A stretch of DNA of 64,000 bases from an uncultured Gammaproteobacteria bacterium (GCA_947259175.1 CAMYKW010000002.1:31254-95253), one strand, 5' to 3'; positions 54,537 through 64,000 are shown, counted from the first letter of the stretch. The notes: a model not told the origin generated them from the letters alone. Program-made: numbers and translations.

Positions 54537-57179
54537 TTAGCCGATATTCAGAGCCGGGCTGATGATGCGCGGCGTCAAGAAGATCAGCAGCTCGAGTCGG
54601 TTGTCGCGGACCGTCTTTCTCCTGAACAGGACGCCGAGTACCGGAATGTCGCCGAGGATCGGCACCTTGGTGACGCCGCGAGCCTCGTCCTGCTGATAGA
54701 TGCCGCCGATCACCGCGGTTTCGCCGTTCTCCAGCAATACCTGGGTGCGGACCTGCTTGGTATTGATGGTGTCGGTGCCGTCACCGACGAACGAGTCCTG
54801 GGTGACGAAGACATCGAGGATGATATTGTCGTCCGGCGTAATCTGGGGCGTGACCGTGAGTCCCAGCACGGCCTTTTTGGTCACTACACTGCCGACTCCG
54901 AGCACGTTGGTGGTGAATACTCGCTCCTGACCCTGCTCAATATGCGCCTCTTTCTGATTCGCCGTGATCAGACGCGGATTGGCGATCAGCTTACCCTGAC
55001 CTTCTGCTTCCAAAGCCGACAGCTCGAGGCTGATCAGATGTGCGAATCCGGTGCCGGCCTTGAAGATTTCGAACACATAAGAAGCCGCCGGGTCGTTGCC
55101 GATACCCGCTGCCGGGAGATTCACCGCCAATCCGTCGGGCAGCGTCTCGAAGATGAGCCCCGGTTCGTCGTCGTTCAAGGAATCGGCGATCGTTTCCGTG
55201 CCGGCGAAGGTTCCGCTTGTTATCACATCGCCGATATTCGAATCCTTGATGCCGGGGAACCGCGCTTGCTGGGTGAGCCGTTGAAAGCCAAACCTGGCGC
55301 CGAGCTCCCGGCTGAAATTGTCGTTGGCTTCCACGATGCGGGTTTCGATCAGCACCTGGCGCACGGGTTTGTCGAGTTTCGCGATCAGTTTGCGCACTTC
55401 CGAGATCTTGCGTGCGGTATCCTGGATCAGAATCGAATTGGTGCGCGCGTCTACGGTGACATTGCCTCGCGGTGACAACAGTGAGTTACTTACGGTTTCG
55501 ACCTGGGCAATACTGACGCTGCCGAACAGCGACTGCTGCACCCCGGTATCAACCGCCTTGATCGACCTCAACAGTCTCGCGATGTCATCCGCCTTGGCAT
55601 AGTTGATTTGGAGTAATTCCGACACCAAAGGCTCCAATTCAACCACTTGTTGATTGGCCTCGAGTTCCGCCCGCTCGCGGGCGGCGATTTCGTTGGCGGG
55701 CGCGACCCAAACCACGTTTCCTTTCTGGCGCATACCCAGGCCCCGGGTCTGCAGGATGATGTCCAGGGCCTGATCCCATGGGACATCCTTCAAGCGAAGC
55801 GTGAGTTCGCCCTTGACGGAATCGCTGGTCACGAAGTTCAGCCCGGTAAAGTCGGCGATCACCTGCAACGCGGCGCGCACACTGATTTTTTGGAAATTCA
55901 GTGACAACCGCTCGCCGGAGTAGCCGAACTCGTCTTGTTTGACCTCTTTCTCTTCCTCGATGACGGGATTGACGTTGATCGTGAATACGTTGCCGGCCTG
56001 ATATGCCAAGTGTTCATAGTTCCCCGTGGGCAGAACCACCATACGCACATGCTTGCCTTGTTGGAACGTATCCACCGACTGCACCGGAGTCGCAAAGTCG
56101 ACGACGTCGAGTCGGCGCTCGAGTTCAGCCCGTATTTTGGAATCCAGGAAGTCGACGATAATCTCGCCTGCTTCTTCGCGAATATCGATGCCCACGGCCG
56201 GGTCTGACAATTCGACGATGATCTTGCCACCGCCTTCCTTGTTGCGCCGGAAATCCACGCGATCGATTGCGTGAGTCGCGGCATCGCTTACTTTGGCAAA
56301 ACGTGTTGTTTTCGGCGTTACTGTTCGCGCGATTCCCGTGGTCACGCTTTCGACGACGAGCACCATTCCTTCGTCGGTGATCTGGGTGTCGTAGGACACG
56401 GGGCGCACCAGATTGAGCACAATGCGTGTGCGGTCGTCGGTTTCCACCGCGGCGATGCTCTCCACCGCCCCGCTTTTAACCGATATGACCTTACGCGGCA
56501 GGGAGCTGCGTGCGCCGAAAAAGTCGAACGCCAATCGCGCCGGTTTATTCGTGCTGAAGCTGCCGGGGGTGTCTGGACGCGATGCGGTGCGTATATTGAT
56601 CTGTACGCGTCCACCGGGCAACGGGGAGAACTTGATTTCTTCGATGACGTTCGCGGTAGACGGCGCGTTTGATGGCATTGACGCGGCGCCTTGTTTGGAT
56701 GCCTGGGCCACCATGACGGGTTTCGGTTTTGCTGTTGCCGGGGATGGCTGCGCGCCGCTGACGCCGGTCGCGGCGGTTGCCGGTTTGCCACCGATCATCG
56801 GAGTGACCATAAATCCGTATTTAGTGGGTTGTACCACCAGTGTTCCGGGTTGCCTCAATAACAGGTCCACGTAGACCGCGCCGCCATTGTCGGCCAGATA
56901 CGGGAACACGCCCTTAACTGCTCCCTGGCCGGTGATGTCCACCGCGCTGTTGCTCAAGGTGGTGCCGTCGAAGCTCACCCGCAAGCGGCGGCCACGGTCG
57001 AGAATTTCGGTACGGTGTGACGCCTGACCGTCCATGTCGATACGGAGAAAGGCATTGTCGCTGCCCTTGTCCCAGCTCAAGGACTTGAGTTCCGCGGCGC
57101 TGGTTAGTACCGGGTTCCCTGCCAGTAACAAAATCAATAGTGCGGCAATTCGCAGCGAGGCAGATCGAACCGTGTTCAT
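54537..57179 (-). CDS. pilQ: PilQ, type IV pilus secretin
   Basis: An 880-residue outer-membrane secretin with a signal sequence (about 1-23). N-terminal AMIN-type domains (about 30-260) bind peptidoglycan; an STN/N0 domain (LNFQKISVRAALQVIADFTG) and an N1 domain follow. The secretin core is at the C-terminus, including QVLIETRIVEANDNFSRELG, ITPDDNIILDVFV and VPILGDIPVLGVLFRRK. It forms the pilus exit pore. ATG 57179 is chosen because the signal peptide begins there. Confidence 0.96.
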   Translation of the reverse strand: MNTVRSASLRIAALLILLLAGNPVLTSAAELKSLSWDKGSDNAFLRIDMDGQASHRTEILDRGRRLRVSFDGTTLSNSAVDITGQGAVKGVFPYLADNGGAVYVDLLLRQPGTLVVQPTKYGFMVTPMIGGKPATAATGVSGAQPSPATAKPKPVMVAQASKQGAASMPSNAPSTANVIEEIKFSPLPGGRVQINIRTASRPDTPGSFSTNKPARLAFDFFGARSSLPRKVISVKSGAVESIAAVETDDRTRIVLNLVRPVSYDTQITDEGMVLVVESVTTGIARTVTPKTTRFAKVSDAATHAIDRVDFRRNKEGGGKIIVELSDPAVGIDIREEAGEIIVDFLDSKIRAELERRLDVVDFATPVQSVDTFQQGKHVRMVVLPTGNYEHLAYQAGNVFTINVNPVIEEEKEVKQDEFGYSGERLSLNFQKISVRAALQVIADFTGLNFVTSDSVKGELTLRLKDVPWDQALDIILQTRGLGMRQKGNVVWVAPANEIAARERAELEANQQVVELEPLVSELLQINYAKADDIARLLRSIKAVDTGVQQSLFGSVSIAQVETVSNSLLSPRGNVTVDARTNSILIQDTARKISEVRKLIAKLDKPVRQVLIETRIVEANDNFSRELGARFGFQRLTQQARFPGIKDSNIGDVITSGTFAGTETIADSLNDDEPGLIFETLPDGLAVNLPAAGIGNDPAASYVFEIFKAGTGFAHLISLELSALEAEGQGKLIANPRLITANQKEAHIEQGQERVFTTNVLGVGSVVTKKAVLGLTVTPQITPDDNIILDVFVTQDSFVGDGTDTINTKQVRTQVLLENGETAVIGGIYQQDEARGVTKVPILGDIPVLGVLFRRKTVRDNRLELLIFLTPRIISPALNIG

Positions 57180-57217
57180 AGTGTTTGGTCCCAGTGTTAG
57201 AGTCTTATTTATTTGAC

Positions 57218-57730
57218 TTATTTTACGATCGCAAGTGTGGTGTCCCGCTCTACCCAATTTCCTCCCGGGCCTTGAACGATTTCCTTTATAGCAAGTTTTT
57301 CATCGGCAACGGTCATAATCTTTCCGAAGTTTTGGCCGAGATAATTCCCAGCGCCGGCTCTATGGATGGTTCCATCGGGTGCGTGGATTACCGCCCATGA
57401 AGCCTCACCTCGGCTCAATGTGCCCACCATGCGCAATGAATCCAGCGGATACTGTTCCAGGGGCTCTTTGCGCCGATCCAAATCCGGGCTCAAGCCGGTG
57501 CCGACCGCCGACGGTTGTCGTGTCACCAAGTTGCCGCGGGAGAATGGATCCGTTAATTGGGTCGCCGTGTATGAATAGGTTTCATAGGGGCGGATTCGCG
57601 GCAGCGGTTCGACGCGTGGTTTTCGATCCTTGTACGCCTCGCTTACGAATTTATGCAAATCGCGCATGTCACCTTCGGTGCATCCTATGAGCAACAGGGG
57701 GATAACCAAAGATATGAACAATCGAGCCAT
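57218..57730 (-). CDS. pilP: PilP, type IV pilus inner-membrane lipoprotein
   Basis: A 170-residue lipoprotein with lipobox LLIGC (C17) and the PilP pattern: DPFSRGNLVTRQ, LDSLRMVGTLSRGEASWAVI and VHAPDGTIHRAGAGNYLGQN. PilP links the PilNO platform to the PilQ secretin. It is in the pilMNOPQ operon: 6 bases after pilO, 38 before pilQ. Confidence 0.96.
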   Translation of the reverse strand: MARLFISLVIPLLLIGCTEGDMRDLHKFVSEAYKDRKPRVEPLPRIRPYETYSYTATQLTDPFSRGNLVTRQPSAVGTGLSPDLDRRKEPLEQYPLDSLRMVGTLSRGEASWAVIHAPDGTIHRAGAGNYLGQNFGKIMTVADEKLAIKEIVQGPGGNWVERDTTLAIVK

Positions 57731-57736
57731 ATGCGA

Positions 57737-58375
57737 TTACCTTCTCCGACGTCGTTTCTTGCTCTGGTTCGCCGCCTGCTTGCGTTGTTGTATCTGGTCT
57801 TCGTCGAGGTAGTGATAGGTCTTGGTTGTCGCTGACATCATCAGGTGGTCGGTGCCGTCGATGGGTGTCAGATCCAGGTCGCCGATAGTCACGATGCGCG
57901 GCAACGAGGCCAGATCACTGACAAATTCTCCGAGTTGGTGGTAGCTGCCGCTGACCGCGATGCTGATCGGCATTTCGGCGTAAAAATCCTCCTGCCGGGT
58001 TCTTTGCGGTTTGAATGTCTGAAATTGCAGACCCCGCCCCAGACCCGCCTGGGTGATATCAATCAACAGCTCCGGCACCTCGGTTTTGTCGGGCAACTGT
58101 TTGAGCATCACGCCGAATGTGCCTTCGATCTCCTTCATCTGCTGCCGGTAGGCACTAAGGTTGATCGCCAAAGCTTTTTTCTTGAGATAGGCGTCCTTCA
58201 GCTGCGCCTCCTGGCGCTGCAATTTCTGCAGGTCCTCATACTGTGCTTTAATAATGAAATAATATCCCGCCGCCAGAATCCCCAGGCACACCAATCCGGC
58301 GCCGGTTATCTTCAGCCACAGCGGCCAAGACCCGATGTCATTAAGGTCTATGTCTTGTATGTCGCTGAGTGCCAT
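57737..58375 (-). CDS. pilO: PilO, type IV pilus assembly protein
   Basis: A 212-residue protein with one membrane helix (about 22-45, ITGAGLVCLGILAAGYYFII), a coiled coil (DLQKLQRQEAQLKDAYLKKK) and a ferredoxin-like periplasmic domain with ISIAVSGSYHQLGEFVSDLA. It forms the alignment complex with PilN and PilM. The C-terminus is unusually basic (QSKKRRRRR). It starts 4 bases after the pilN stop. Confidence 0.96.
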   Translation of the reverse strand: MALSDIQDIDLNDIGSWPLWLKITGAGLVCLGILAAGYYFIIKAQYEDLQKLQRQEAQLKDAYLKKKALAINLSAYRQQMKEIEGTFGVMLKQLPDKTEVPELLIDITQAGLGRGLQFQTFKPQRTRQEDFYAEMPISIAVSGSYHQLGEFVSDLASLPRIVTIGDLDLTPIDGTDHLMMSATTKTYHYLDEDQIQQRKQAANQSKKRRRRR

Positions 58376-58379
58376 TTTC

Positions 58380-58970
58380 TTACCCCGTCGTCTTGGTGCC
58401 GGTTTGCTGGTCTAGTGAATCCTGTTTCTTCTTCTTTTCTTCCTTCACCTGAAGCGTGAATTTGCTCACCCGGGATTCTCCGCTGGGTGTGACATTGATT
58501 ACGTTTAGGTTCGGATTCGCGAACCAGTCCGACGCTTCCAGGTTTCGCATGAGGCTTGAGACCCGGGCATTCGATTGCGCGAAACCTGCGAGGGTGATGT
58601 TCTTGCCTTTTTTCTTGAGACCGGTGAGATAAACTCCTTTGGGCAGCTTGCGCACCAGGTCGTCGAACACGTGCACGATCTGGGTGCGATTGGACTGCAG
58701 CTGTTGGATTACCTCCATGCGCGCCAACAATGACTCCTTGCGACGTTTGATTTCTCGAATTTCCTTAATTTGTTTGTCGATTTTGGCGGTCTCTTTCTTC
58801 AAGTATCCGTTTCTGCCGTTCTGAAAATCGATCAGCCCGTTCATATGCCACCAGCCGTAGAAAACAACCACGCCCATCAGCATCCACGCCAGACCGCTCC
58901 CGGTTAGGAGTTGTCGATCCCTTTCCCGGCGGCGCATTTCACGCCATGGCAGAAGATTAATTCTGGTCAT
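58380..58970 (-). CDS. pilN: PilN, type IV pilus assembly protein
   Basis: A 196-residue protein. The N-terminal INLLPWREMRR motif binds PilM. One membrane helix (about 22-42), a coiled coil (LKKETAKIDKQIKEIREIKR) and a periplasmic domain (LTGLKKKGKNITLAGFAQSN) follow. Its start overlaps the pilM stop by 4 bases. Confidence 0.96.
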   Translation of the reverse strand: MTRINLLPWREMRRRERDRQLLTGSGLAWMLMGVVVFYGWWHMNGLIDFQNGRNGYLKKETAKIDKQIKEIREIKRRKESLLARMEVIQQLQSNRTQIVHVFDDLVRKLPKGVYLTGLKKKGKNITLAGFAQSNARVSSLMRNLEASDWFANPNLNVINVTPSGESRVSKFTLQVKEEKKKKQDSLDQQTGTKTTG

Positions 58971-60028
58971 ACATCAAAACTCCGTAACGCCAATCCGCAC
59001 GCGACCATAAGTGACGACGCGTCACTGCTCAAGATCTGCGGCTTGATTCGTGACGACAGTGACATGCTCGAAAACGGATTTGCAACAGTTGTTGGTACGT
59101 TCAGTCGATCGGATATGAGCTCATCGATGCCTGAGATCTGCGCGCATCCACCGGCAAGCAGTATCTGATCGACGCTGTTAAATGGTGTCGAAGAATAAAA
59201 GAATTGCAACGCCCGCATGGTTTCCTGGCACATCGCCTCCATGAAGGGTTGCAGAATGTCCGGTTGATAGTTGTCGGGCAATCCACCCACCTTTTTCGCC
59301 AGTCCGGCCTCCTCGTACGATAATCCATATCGTCTCTGGATTTCTTCGGTAAGCTGCCGTCCACCGAAGGTATGATCTCGGGTGTACACTGAACGATTAT
59401 TGTACATTACGTTCATGTGAGCCGTCGTCGCGCCAAAGTCCAGTACCGCGACCGTCTTTTCCATGCCTCCGCCCGGCATCTGTTTGGCGATCAGCGAATA
59501 AGCATTCTCCATCGCAAACGCGTCGACATCAATGATGTCCGGTTTCAATCCGGAACGTTCTATGACCGCGATGTAGTCATCGACGATCTCCTTGCGGCAC
59601 GCGGCGAGGATGACCTCGTCTTCGTTGGCGTTGGTCTCGGACGGTCCCACGACCTCAAAATCAAGATTCACCTCTTCCAGGGGGTAGGGGATGTAGTGAT
59701 CCGCCTCGGTTTCGATCTGTGTCTCCATCTCCTGTTCCTTCAGGCCGCTGGGCATGGTGATGGTCTTGGTGATGACGTGGGATGCGGACACCGCCACCGC
59801 CACGTCCCTGGTTTTGGTCCCCGAGCGCTTGACCACGCGGTCCACCGAACGGCCCACCTGCTCGACGTCGGTAATGGCATTTTCCATCATGGCATTCTGG
59901 GGCAGGGGCTCGACCGCATAGCGTTCTACTCGGTGATGGCCGCCGCTTTTGGCTAGTTCCAGCAGCTTTACCGCGGAAGAACTGATGTCTATACCTATCA
60001 GATTTGGCCGCTTTTTTTGGAACAGCAC
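58967..60028 (-). CDS. pilM: PilM, cytoplasmic actin-like ATPase of type IV pili
   Basis: A 353-residue FtsA/actin-like protein: LIGIDISSSAVKLLEL at the start, VAVLDFGATTAHMNVMY in the nucleotide site, and QILLAGGCAQISGIDELISD. It binds PilN at the inner face of the membrane. GTG 60028 gives the usual family length and has AAAGGGG upstream; a longer upstream frame is not needed. First gene of pilMNOPQ, divergent from ponA. Confidence 0.95.
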   Translation of the reverse strand: MLFQKKRPNLIGIDISSSAVKLLELAKSGGHHRVERYAVEPLPQNAMMENAITDVEQVGRSVDRVVKRSGTKTRDVAVAVSASHVITKTITMPSGLKEQEMETQIETEADHYIPYPLEEVNLDFEVVGPSETNANEDEVILAACRKEIVDDYIAVIERSGLKPDIIDVDAFAMENAYSLIAKQMPGGGMEKTVAVLDFGATTAHMNVMYNNRSVYTRDHTFGGRQLTEEIQRRYGLSYEEAGLAKKVGGLPDNYQPDILQPFMEAMCQETMRALQFFYSSTPFNSVDQILLAGGCAQISGIDELISDRLNVPTTVANPFSSMSLSSRIKPQILSSDASSLMVACGLALRSFDV

Positions 60029-60184
60029 TTGGATTACCCCTTTATATCCGTTAGTTATGGGTGCAATATGCCAAATTACGTTAGCATGTCTATGCAAATA
60101 TAGACGATCGGAGTAGCACTGACAAATGCTATCGGTCGTTTTTTCGCAACCTGTAGTAAGCTTAGCCCCGTTCTCAACATTGTC

Positions 60185-62611
60185 ATGTCAGCTGTGATTC
60201 GGACCCTGCTCCGCCTATTCCTCGGACTGATCATCGGCGTCGCTGGAGTGGTGCTGGCGGCGGGGATCGCCATTGCCTTATTTACCGTGTCGCTGTTACC
60301 CGAGCTTCCGGCGGTGGACTCGTTGCAGGACATTCAACTCAAGGTGCCGCTGCGCGTGTTTGCCGCCGATGGCGGATTGATGGCGGAGTATGGCGAGGAG
60401 CGCCGTGAGCCGGTGAGCACAGATTCGGTGCCGCCGCAACTGATCAATGCGGTGCTCGCCGCGGAAGACGACTCGTTTTATCGCCACCCAGGGGTCGACA
60501 TGACCGGGGTGGTGCGTGCCGCGTTGGCCAACCTGCGCTCCCGGGGGCACGAACAGGGCGCCAGCACCATCACCATGCAGGTAGCGCGGAATTATTTTCT
60601 ATCGCCGGAGAAAACGTACGTCAGAAAGCTGAAAGAGGTGTTGTTGGCTTTTCGCATCGAGCGTGCGCTGACCAAGGATCAGATTCTGGATCTTTACATT
60701 AATAAGATATTTCTCGGTAATCGAGCTTATGGTTTCGGCGCCGCGGCCCGCGTGTACTACGGCAAGTCCCTTGACGAATTGACATTGGCGCAGATTGCCA
60801 TGCTCGCCGGTTTACCCAAGGCGCCTTCACGCGATAACCCGCTCGCCAATCCCGACAACGCATTAAAAAGACGGGACTACGTATTGCGGCGTATGCGTCA
60901 GCTGGGTCATGTCACCAACGAGGAGTATCAGGAAGCCAGCGGCGCCGAAATCACAGCGAGCAAGCACATTGCGACGGTGGATGTGAACGCACCCTACGTT
61001 GCGGAGATGGTGCGTGGGCATATGGTGAGTCGGTACGGGGAAGAGGCGTACTGGCGGGGATTTAAGGTGTACACAACGATTCGTTCGGAACTGCAGCGAG
61101 TTGCCGACGACGCGCTGCGTAAGGGTCTGAAGAGATACGACCGGCGACACGGTTACCGCGGACCCATAGGCCAAATTCTGTTGAGCGATTCGACGACCGT
61201 GGAGTATATGGACCGCGAGCTTGAAAAGCACCGGCGGATCGTCGATATGCAGCCGGCGATAGTAATTGAGGTGAAGGCGAAGAACGCAAAACTGTATACC
61301 CATAATCGCGAAGTGATCGATTTGGATTGGTCTGGCATGTCCTGGGCCAAGCCTCATGTTGACCACAATACCGTCGGATCGAAGCCCGAAACTGCGAAAG
61401 AGATATTTCAGGTGGGTGATATCGTCTACGTTGAGGAGGGTGAAGAAAAGAAATGGCGTCTGGTCCAGTTGCCGAAAGTGGCAGGGGCCCTGGTTTCCGT
61501 GCGGCCTGAAGACGGCGCGATATTGGCGCTCAACGGTGGATTCGATTTTTATTCGAGTAAGTTCAATCGCGCTGTTCAAGCGCGTCGTCAACCCGGGTCC
61601 AACATTAAACCATTTATTTATTCCGCGGCCCTGGAGCACGGTTTTACGCCGGCAACGCTGGTCAGCGGCGCGCCAATTGTCGTGCCCGACAGCCGGGACA
61701 GCACGGTTTGGCGGCCGGAGAACTATAGCGGTAAGTTTTTCGGACCCACGCGTATACGCAAGGCGTTGAGTCTGTCCCTCAACCTGGTCTCTGTGCGGAT
61801 TGTGCGAGCGATCGGTATTGAACCGGTGCTCAATCACTTGACCGGATTCGGTTTTGAACGGAGCCGTTTACCCAATGGTCTATCGTTGGCTTTGGGTGCT
61901 GGTGCGATTACTCCGCTGGAAGTGGTCCGGGCGTACGCCGTGTTCGCCAACGGTGGATTTCGAGTTGAGCCTTATTTTATCGACTGGGTCGAAGACCGCC
62001 ATGGAAACGTAGTGGAACAGGCCAATCCGGCGACCATATGTCGCGCCTGTACCCGGCCTGCAGCCGCGCAAGACAATGCCGAAGATGCATTGCGGCCACA
62101 CCGGGCGGCGCGCGTCCTGCGCGCGGACAATCAGTATCTGATGACGAGCATGATGCGTGATGTAATACGGGTCGGCACCGGCAGGCGTGCGTTGACTCTG
62201 GGAAGGACCGACCTCGCCGGTAAAACCGGCACGACCAATGATTTCCGTGACGCCTGGTTTTCCGGATTCAACTCAGATGTGGTGACCACGGTGTGGGTGG
62301 GTTTCGATGATCCGGTGACCCTCGGTCGCGGTGAAGCCGGATCCCGCGCCGCGTTGCCGATATGGATAGACTATATGCGCGTCGCGCTGGACAACGTGCC
62401 GGAGCAATCGCCGCCGGTTCCCGACAACATTATCAGCCGGTTCGTATCCACAGAGACTGGTGAATCGACGCTGGAGTCGGACCCCAACGCGTACGAGGAG
62501 TTATTCATGGCCGGTACCGAACCTGGTCCGGCAATGGCGGGTCCCGTGGCCCACGGCGTTCCCGTCCAAGGCAATGCGCCGGCGACGCCGGTGCCCGAGG
62601 GATTGTTTTAG
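60185..62611 (+). CDS. mrcA: PBP1a, bifunctional penicillin-binding protein
   Basis: An 808-residue protein with an N-terminal membrane anchor, a GT51 glycosyltransferase (catalytic Glu in AAEDDSFYRHPGVD at ~95; QGASTITMQVARNYF), an OB-like insert, and a transpeptidase with RQPGSNIKPFIYSAA (Ser ~472) and AGKTGTTNDFRD (~680). It polymerises and crosslinks peptidoglycan. It is divergent from pilM, the typical gammaproteobacterial arrangement (ponA-pilM). Confidence 0.97.
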   Translation: MSAVIRTLLRLFLGLIIGVAGVVLAAGIAIALFTVSLLPELPAVDSLQDIQLKVPLRVFAADGGLMAEYGEERREPVSTDSVPPQLINAVLAAEDDSFYRHPGVDMTGVVRAALANLRSRGHEQGASTITMQVARNYFLSPEKTYVRKLKEVLLAFRIERALTKDQILDLYINKIFLGNRAYGFGAAARVYYGKSLDELTLAQIAMLAGLPKAPSRDNPLANPDNALKRRDYVLRRMRQLGHVTNEEYQEASGAEITASKHIATVDVNAPYVAEMVRGHMVSRYGEEAYWRGFKVYTTIRSELQRVADDALRKGLKRYDRRHGYRGPIGQILLSDSTTVEYMDRELEKHRRIVDMQPAIVIEVKAKNAKLYTHNREVIDLDWSGMSWAKPHVDHNTVGSKPETAKEIFQVGDIVYVEEGEEKKWRLVQLPKVAGALVSVRPEDGAILALNGGFDFYSSKFNRAVQARRQPGSNIKPFIYSAALEHGFTPATLVSGAPIVVPDSRDSTVWRPENYSGKFFGPTRIRKALSLSLNLVSVRIVRAIGIEPVLNHLTGFGFERSRLPNGLSLALGAGAITPLEVVRAYAVFANGGFRVEPYFIDWVEDRHGNVVEQANPATICRACTRPAAAQDNAEDALRPHRAARVLRADNQYLMTSMMRDVIRVGTGRRALTLGRTDLAGKTGTTNDFRDAWFSGFNSDVVTTVWVGFDDPVTLGRGEAGSRAALPIWIDYMRVALDNVPEQSPPVPDNIISRFVSTETGESTLESDPNAYEELFMAGTEPGPAMAGPVAHGVPVQGNAPATPVPEGLF

Positions 62612-62619
62612 GTGTCGCC

Positions 62620-63282
62620 GTGGACAGGCCGGTCAAAGCGGCGCGTCGCCCCGGTGGCGGTAAGCGCAATCGCCTGGATGAACATAAACGCCGTGCGGTC
62701 TGCGAGGAGGCGGCGCGAATCATGGTTGATGAGTCGGTTCGGAATTTTCAGGCGGCTAAGCACAAGGCGTGTATACGCCTCGGATACGATCAGCGGCGTA
62801 CACCGTTGCCGACCAATCGGGAGATTGAATCCGCTTTCGCCAGCCGGTTGAGACTGTTCCGCGGGAGGTCTGTTACCGAAAGCTTGTGTTGTGGCCGGCG
62901 CGCGGCGGCCGAAATCATGCGTCTGTTTGCGCCGTTCCAACCGCGGCTGGTCGGCGCCATGTTGCGGGGCAACGTGACCGCCGATACACCGATCGAACTC
63001 CATCTGTTCGCGGACAATCCTGAAGACGTGGTGGATTTTCTGCGTCAAAATCAGATTCCCTGGAAAACGTTCGACAAGCGGGTGCGATTCGCAGGTAAGC
63101 GATTCACACGGATTCCAGGGTTCCGATTCAGCGCCGATCAGTCCATGGTTGAGTTGTTGGCTTTTAATGTGAAGCAATTGCGCGAGGCGCCCATCTGCCC
63201 GGTAGATGGCAGACCCATGCAGCGCGCCAACTTACGGGCGGTTGAAGACCTGCTTCTGGAAACGCAGTCAGGCCTGAGTTGA
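62620..63282 (+). CDS. conserved hypothetical protein with nucleotidyltransferase-like segment
   Basis: A 220-residue protein starting at GTG 62620, 8 bases after mrcA. The first 40 residues are very basic (AARRPGGGKRNRLDEHKRRA). Residues ~100-150 (FAPFQPRLVGAMLRGNVTAD, then TPIELHLFADNPEDVVDFLR) resemble the nucleotidyltransferase pattern of a helix, a G-x-V turn and an acidic strand, but the usual DxD is ELH here, so activity is doubtful. The C-terminal part has CPVDGRPMQRANLRAVEDLL. The last 15 bases overlap the 3' end of topA. Confidence 0.7.
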   Translation: MDRPVKAARRPGGGKRNRLDEHKRRAVCEEAARIMVDESVRNFQAAKHKACIRLGYDQRRTPLPTNREIESAFASRLRLFRGRSVTESLCCGRRAAAEIMRLFAPFQPRLVGAMLRGNVTADTPIELHLFADNPEDVVDFLRQNQIPWKTFDKRVRFAGKRFTRIPGFRFSADQSMVELLAFNVKQLREAPICPVDGRPMQRANLRAVEDLLLETQSGLS

Positions 63283-64000
63283 GGGCTGTTTGACGGCCTT
63301 TTTCTTCTTTTTCTTTTTTTTGCGGCGCTCCGGTGCCGCGGCGATGAGTTCCGTACACTGCTCCAGTGTCAAGTCCTCCGGTTCAATGTCCTTCGGTATT
63401 CTGGCGTTCTTCTTTCCGTTGGTGATGTAGGGCCCGTACCTGCCGCGCAATACCTGGATATCGGTGCCGTCAAAGGTCTTGATGGTGCGGTTGGCGTCAG
63501 CGATCTTCTTCTCCGCCACGAGTTCCAACGCCCGCTGCAGAGTAATGGTGTATGGATCGTCGTCCTTTATGGCGACGAATTTGTTATCGTAACGTACGTA
63601 CGGACCGTAGCGGCCGATGTTGACGGAGATTTTTTCTCCCTCGGGGCTTTCCCCCAGATCGCGGGGAAGCTTGAACAATTCAAACGCCTCCTCGAGGGTG
63701 ATCGTGTCCATCTTCTGACCCGGGCGCAGCCCGGCAAACCGGGGCTTCTCATCATCGTCACGGGTGCCGATTTGTACGAACGGTCCAAACCGCCCCATAC
63801 GCACACTTACCGGTTTGCCGGTCTTCGGATCGGTGCCCAATTGCCGCGCCTGGGCAACCTCTTCCCTGGATACCTGCTCTTTTTCATCCACCTGGATCTT
63901 AAAAGGCTTCCAGAAATCCCGCATGATCTCCAGCCAGTTGTGCTCGCCGCGTGAAACTGAGTCCAGTTGGTCCTCCAGCCGTGCCGTGAAGTTGTAGTCC
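63268..64000 (-). CDS. topA: TopA, DNA topoisomerase I (C-terminal part; runs off window)
   Basis: Partial gene; the 5' part lies beyond 64000. The visible frame starts in DYNFTARLEDQLDSVSRGEH, a conserved segment just after the catalytic core, followed by three or four Topo C-terminal repeats of the GRYGPYI/GRFGPFVQ type instead of zinc fingers. It ends in a lysine-rich tail (KKKKKKKKAVKQP). It relaxes negative supercoils. Confidence 0.93.
   Translation of the reverse strand, partial: DYNFTARLEDQLDSVSRGEHNWLEIMRDFWKPFKIQVDEKEQVSREEVAQARQLGTDPKTGKPVSVRMGRFGPFVQIGTRDDDEKPRFAGLRPGQKMDTITLEEAFELFKLPRDLGESPEGEKISVNIGRYGPYVRYDNKFVAIKDDDPYTITLQRALELVAEKKIADANRTIKTFDGTDIQVLRGRYGPYITNGKKNARIPKDIEPEDLTLEQCTELIAAAPERRKKKKKKKKAVKQPSTQA

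Overview
The window looks like a chromosomal segment from a gammaproteobacterium. It is GC-rich, roughly 60 percent by eye. The best evidence is the order ponA / pilM-N-O-P-Q / aroK / aroB / gltB / gltD at 46.7-62.6 kb, a gene order known from gammaproteobacteria; the flanking pyrF-hemE, putA, lon, sfsA and rimK genes fit the same group. No rRNA, tRNA, CRISPR array or intact transposase was seen. I cannot name a genus.

Region 1 (0-16.4 kb) is an accessory stretch. It holds two LysR regulators (one divergent from a pirin gene), small lipoproteins, a single-domain cyclic-nucleotide-binding protein close to a class III cyclase/TPR protein, a YHS-domain exported protein, a degenerate metallo-beta-lactamase-fold protein and a degenerate nuclease-like protein. 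It also holds three gene relics: an Hsp20 C-terminus, an RND permease C-terminus and a frameshifted, truncated SDR. One intact Hsp20 gene is present. A compact rimB-like / rimK / aspartoacylase-like operon lies at 11.4-13.8 kb and probably modifies or trims C-terminal glutamates. A Tat-exported aldo/keto reductase ends the region.

Region 2 (16.4-26.6 kb) appears to be a cell-surface glycan or glycolipid locus: a sulfotransferase, a YfhO-type membrane protein, a fused epimerase-GMC oxidoreductase, an LPG-synthase-like flippase, a tiny exported repeat protein and a GT-C-type membrane glycosyltransferase.

Region 3 (26.9-41.6 kb) is mixed. It has GFA and dienelactone-hydrolase-like enzymes, a Gfo/Idh/MocA relic, an M50 site-2 protease, an NHL propeller protein and a hemerythrin. 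The most unusual set is a four-gene operon: a plant-glucan-phosphatase-like dual-specificity phosphatase, a NodI-like ATPase, a NodJ-like permease and SfsA. A perfect FNR-type palindrome separates this operon from a divergent 73-residue gene. DUF3179, Lon, an anchored glutaredoxin-like protein, a LOG protein and two CBS-domain proteins follow; a second FNR-type site precedes the CBS pair.

Region 4 (41.6-64 kb) is core metabolism and type IV pilus assembly: putA, hemE, pyrF, gltD, gltB, aroB, aroK, pilQ-P-O-N-M on the minus strand, then ponA and a conserved hypothetical gene on the plus strand. The 3' end of topA runs off the right edge.
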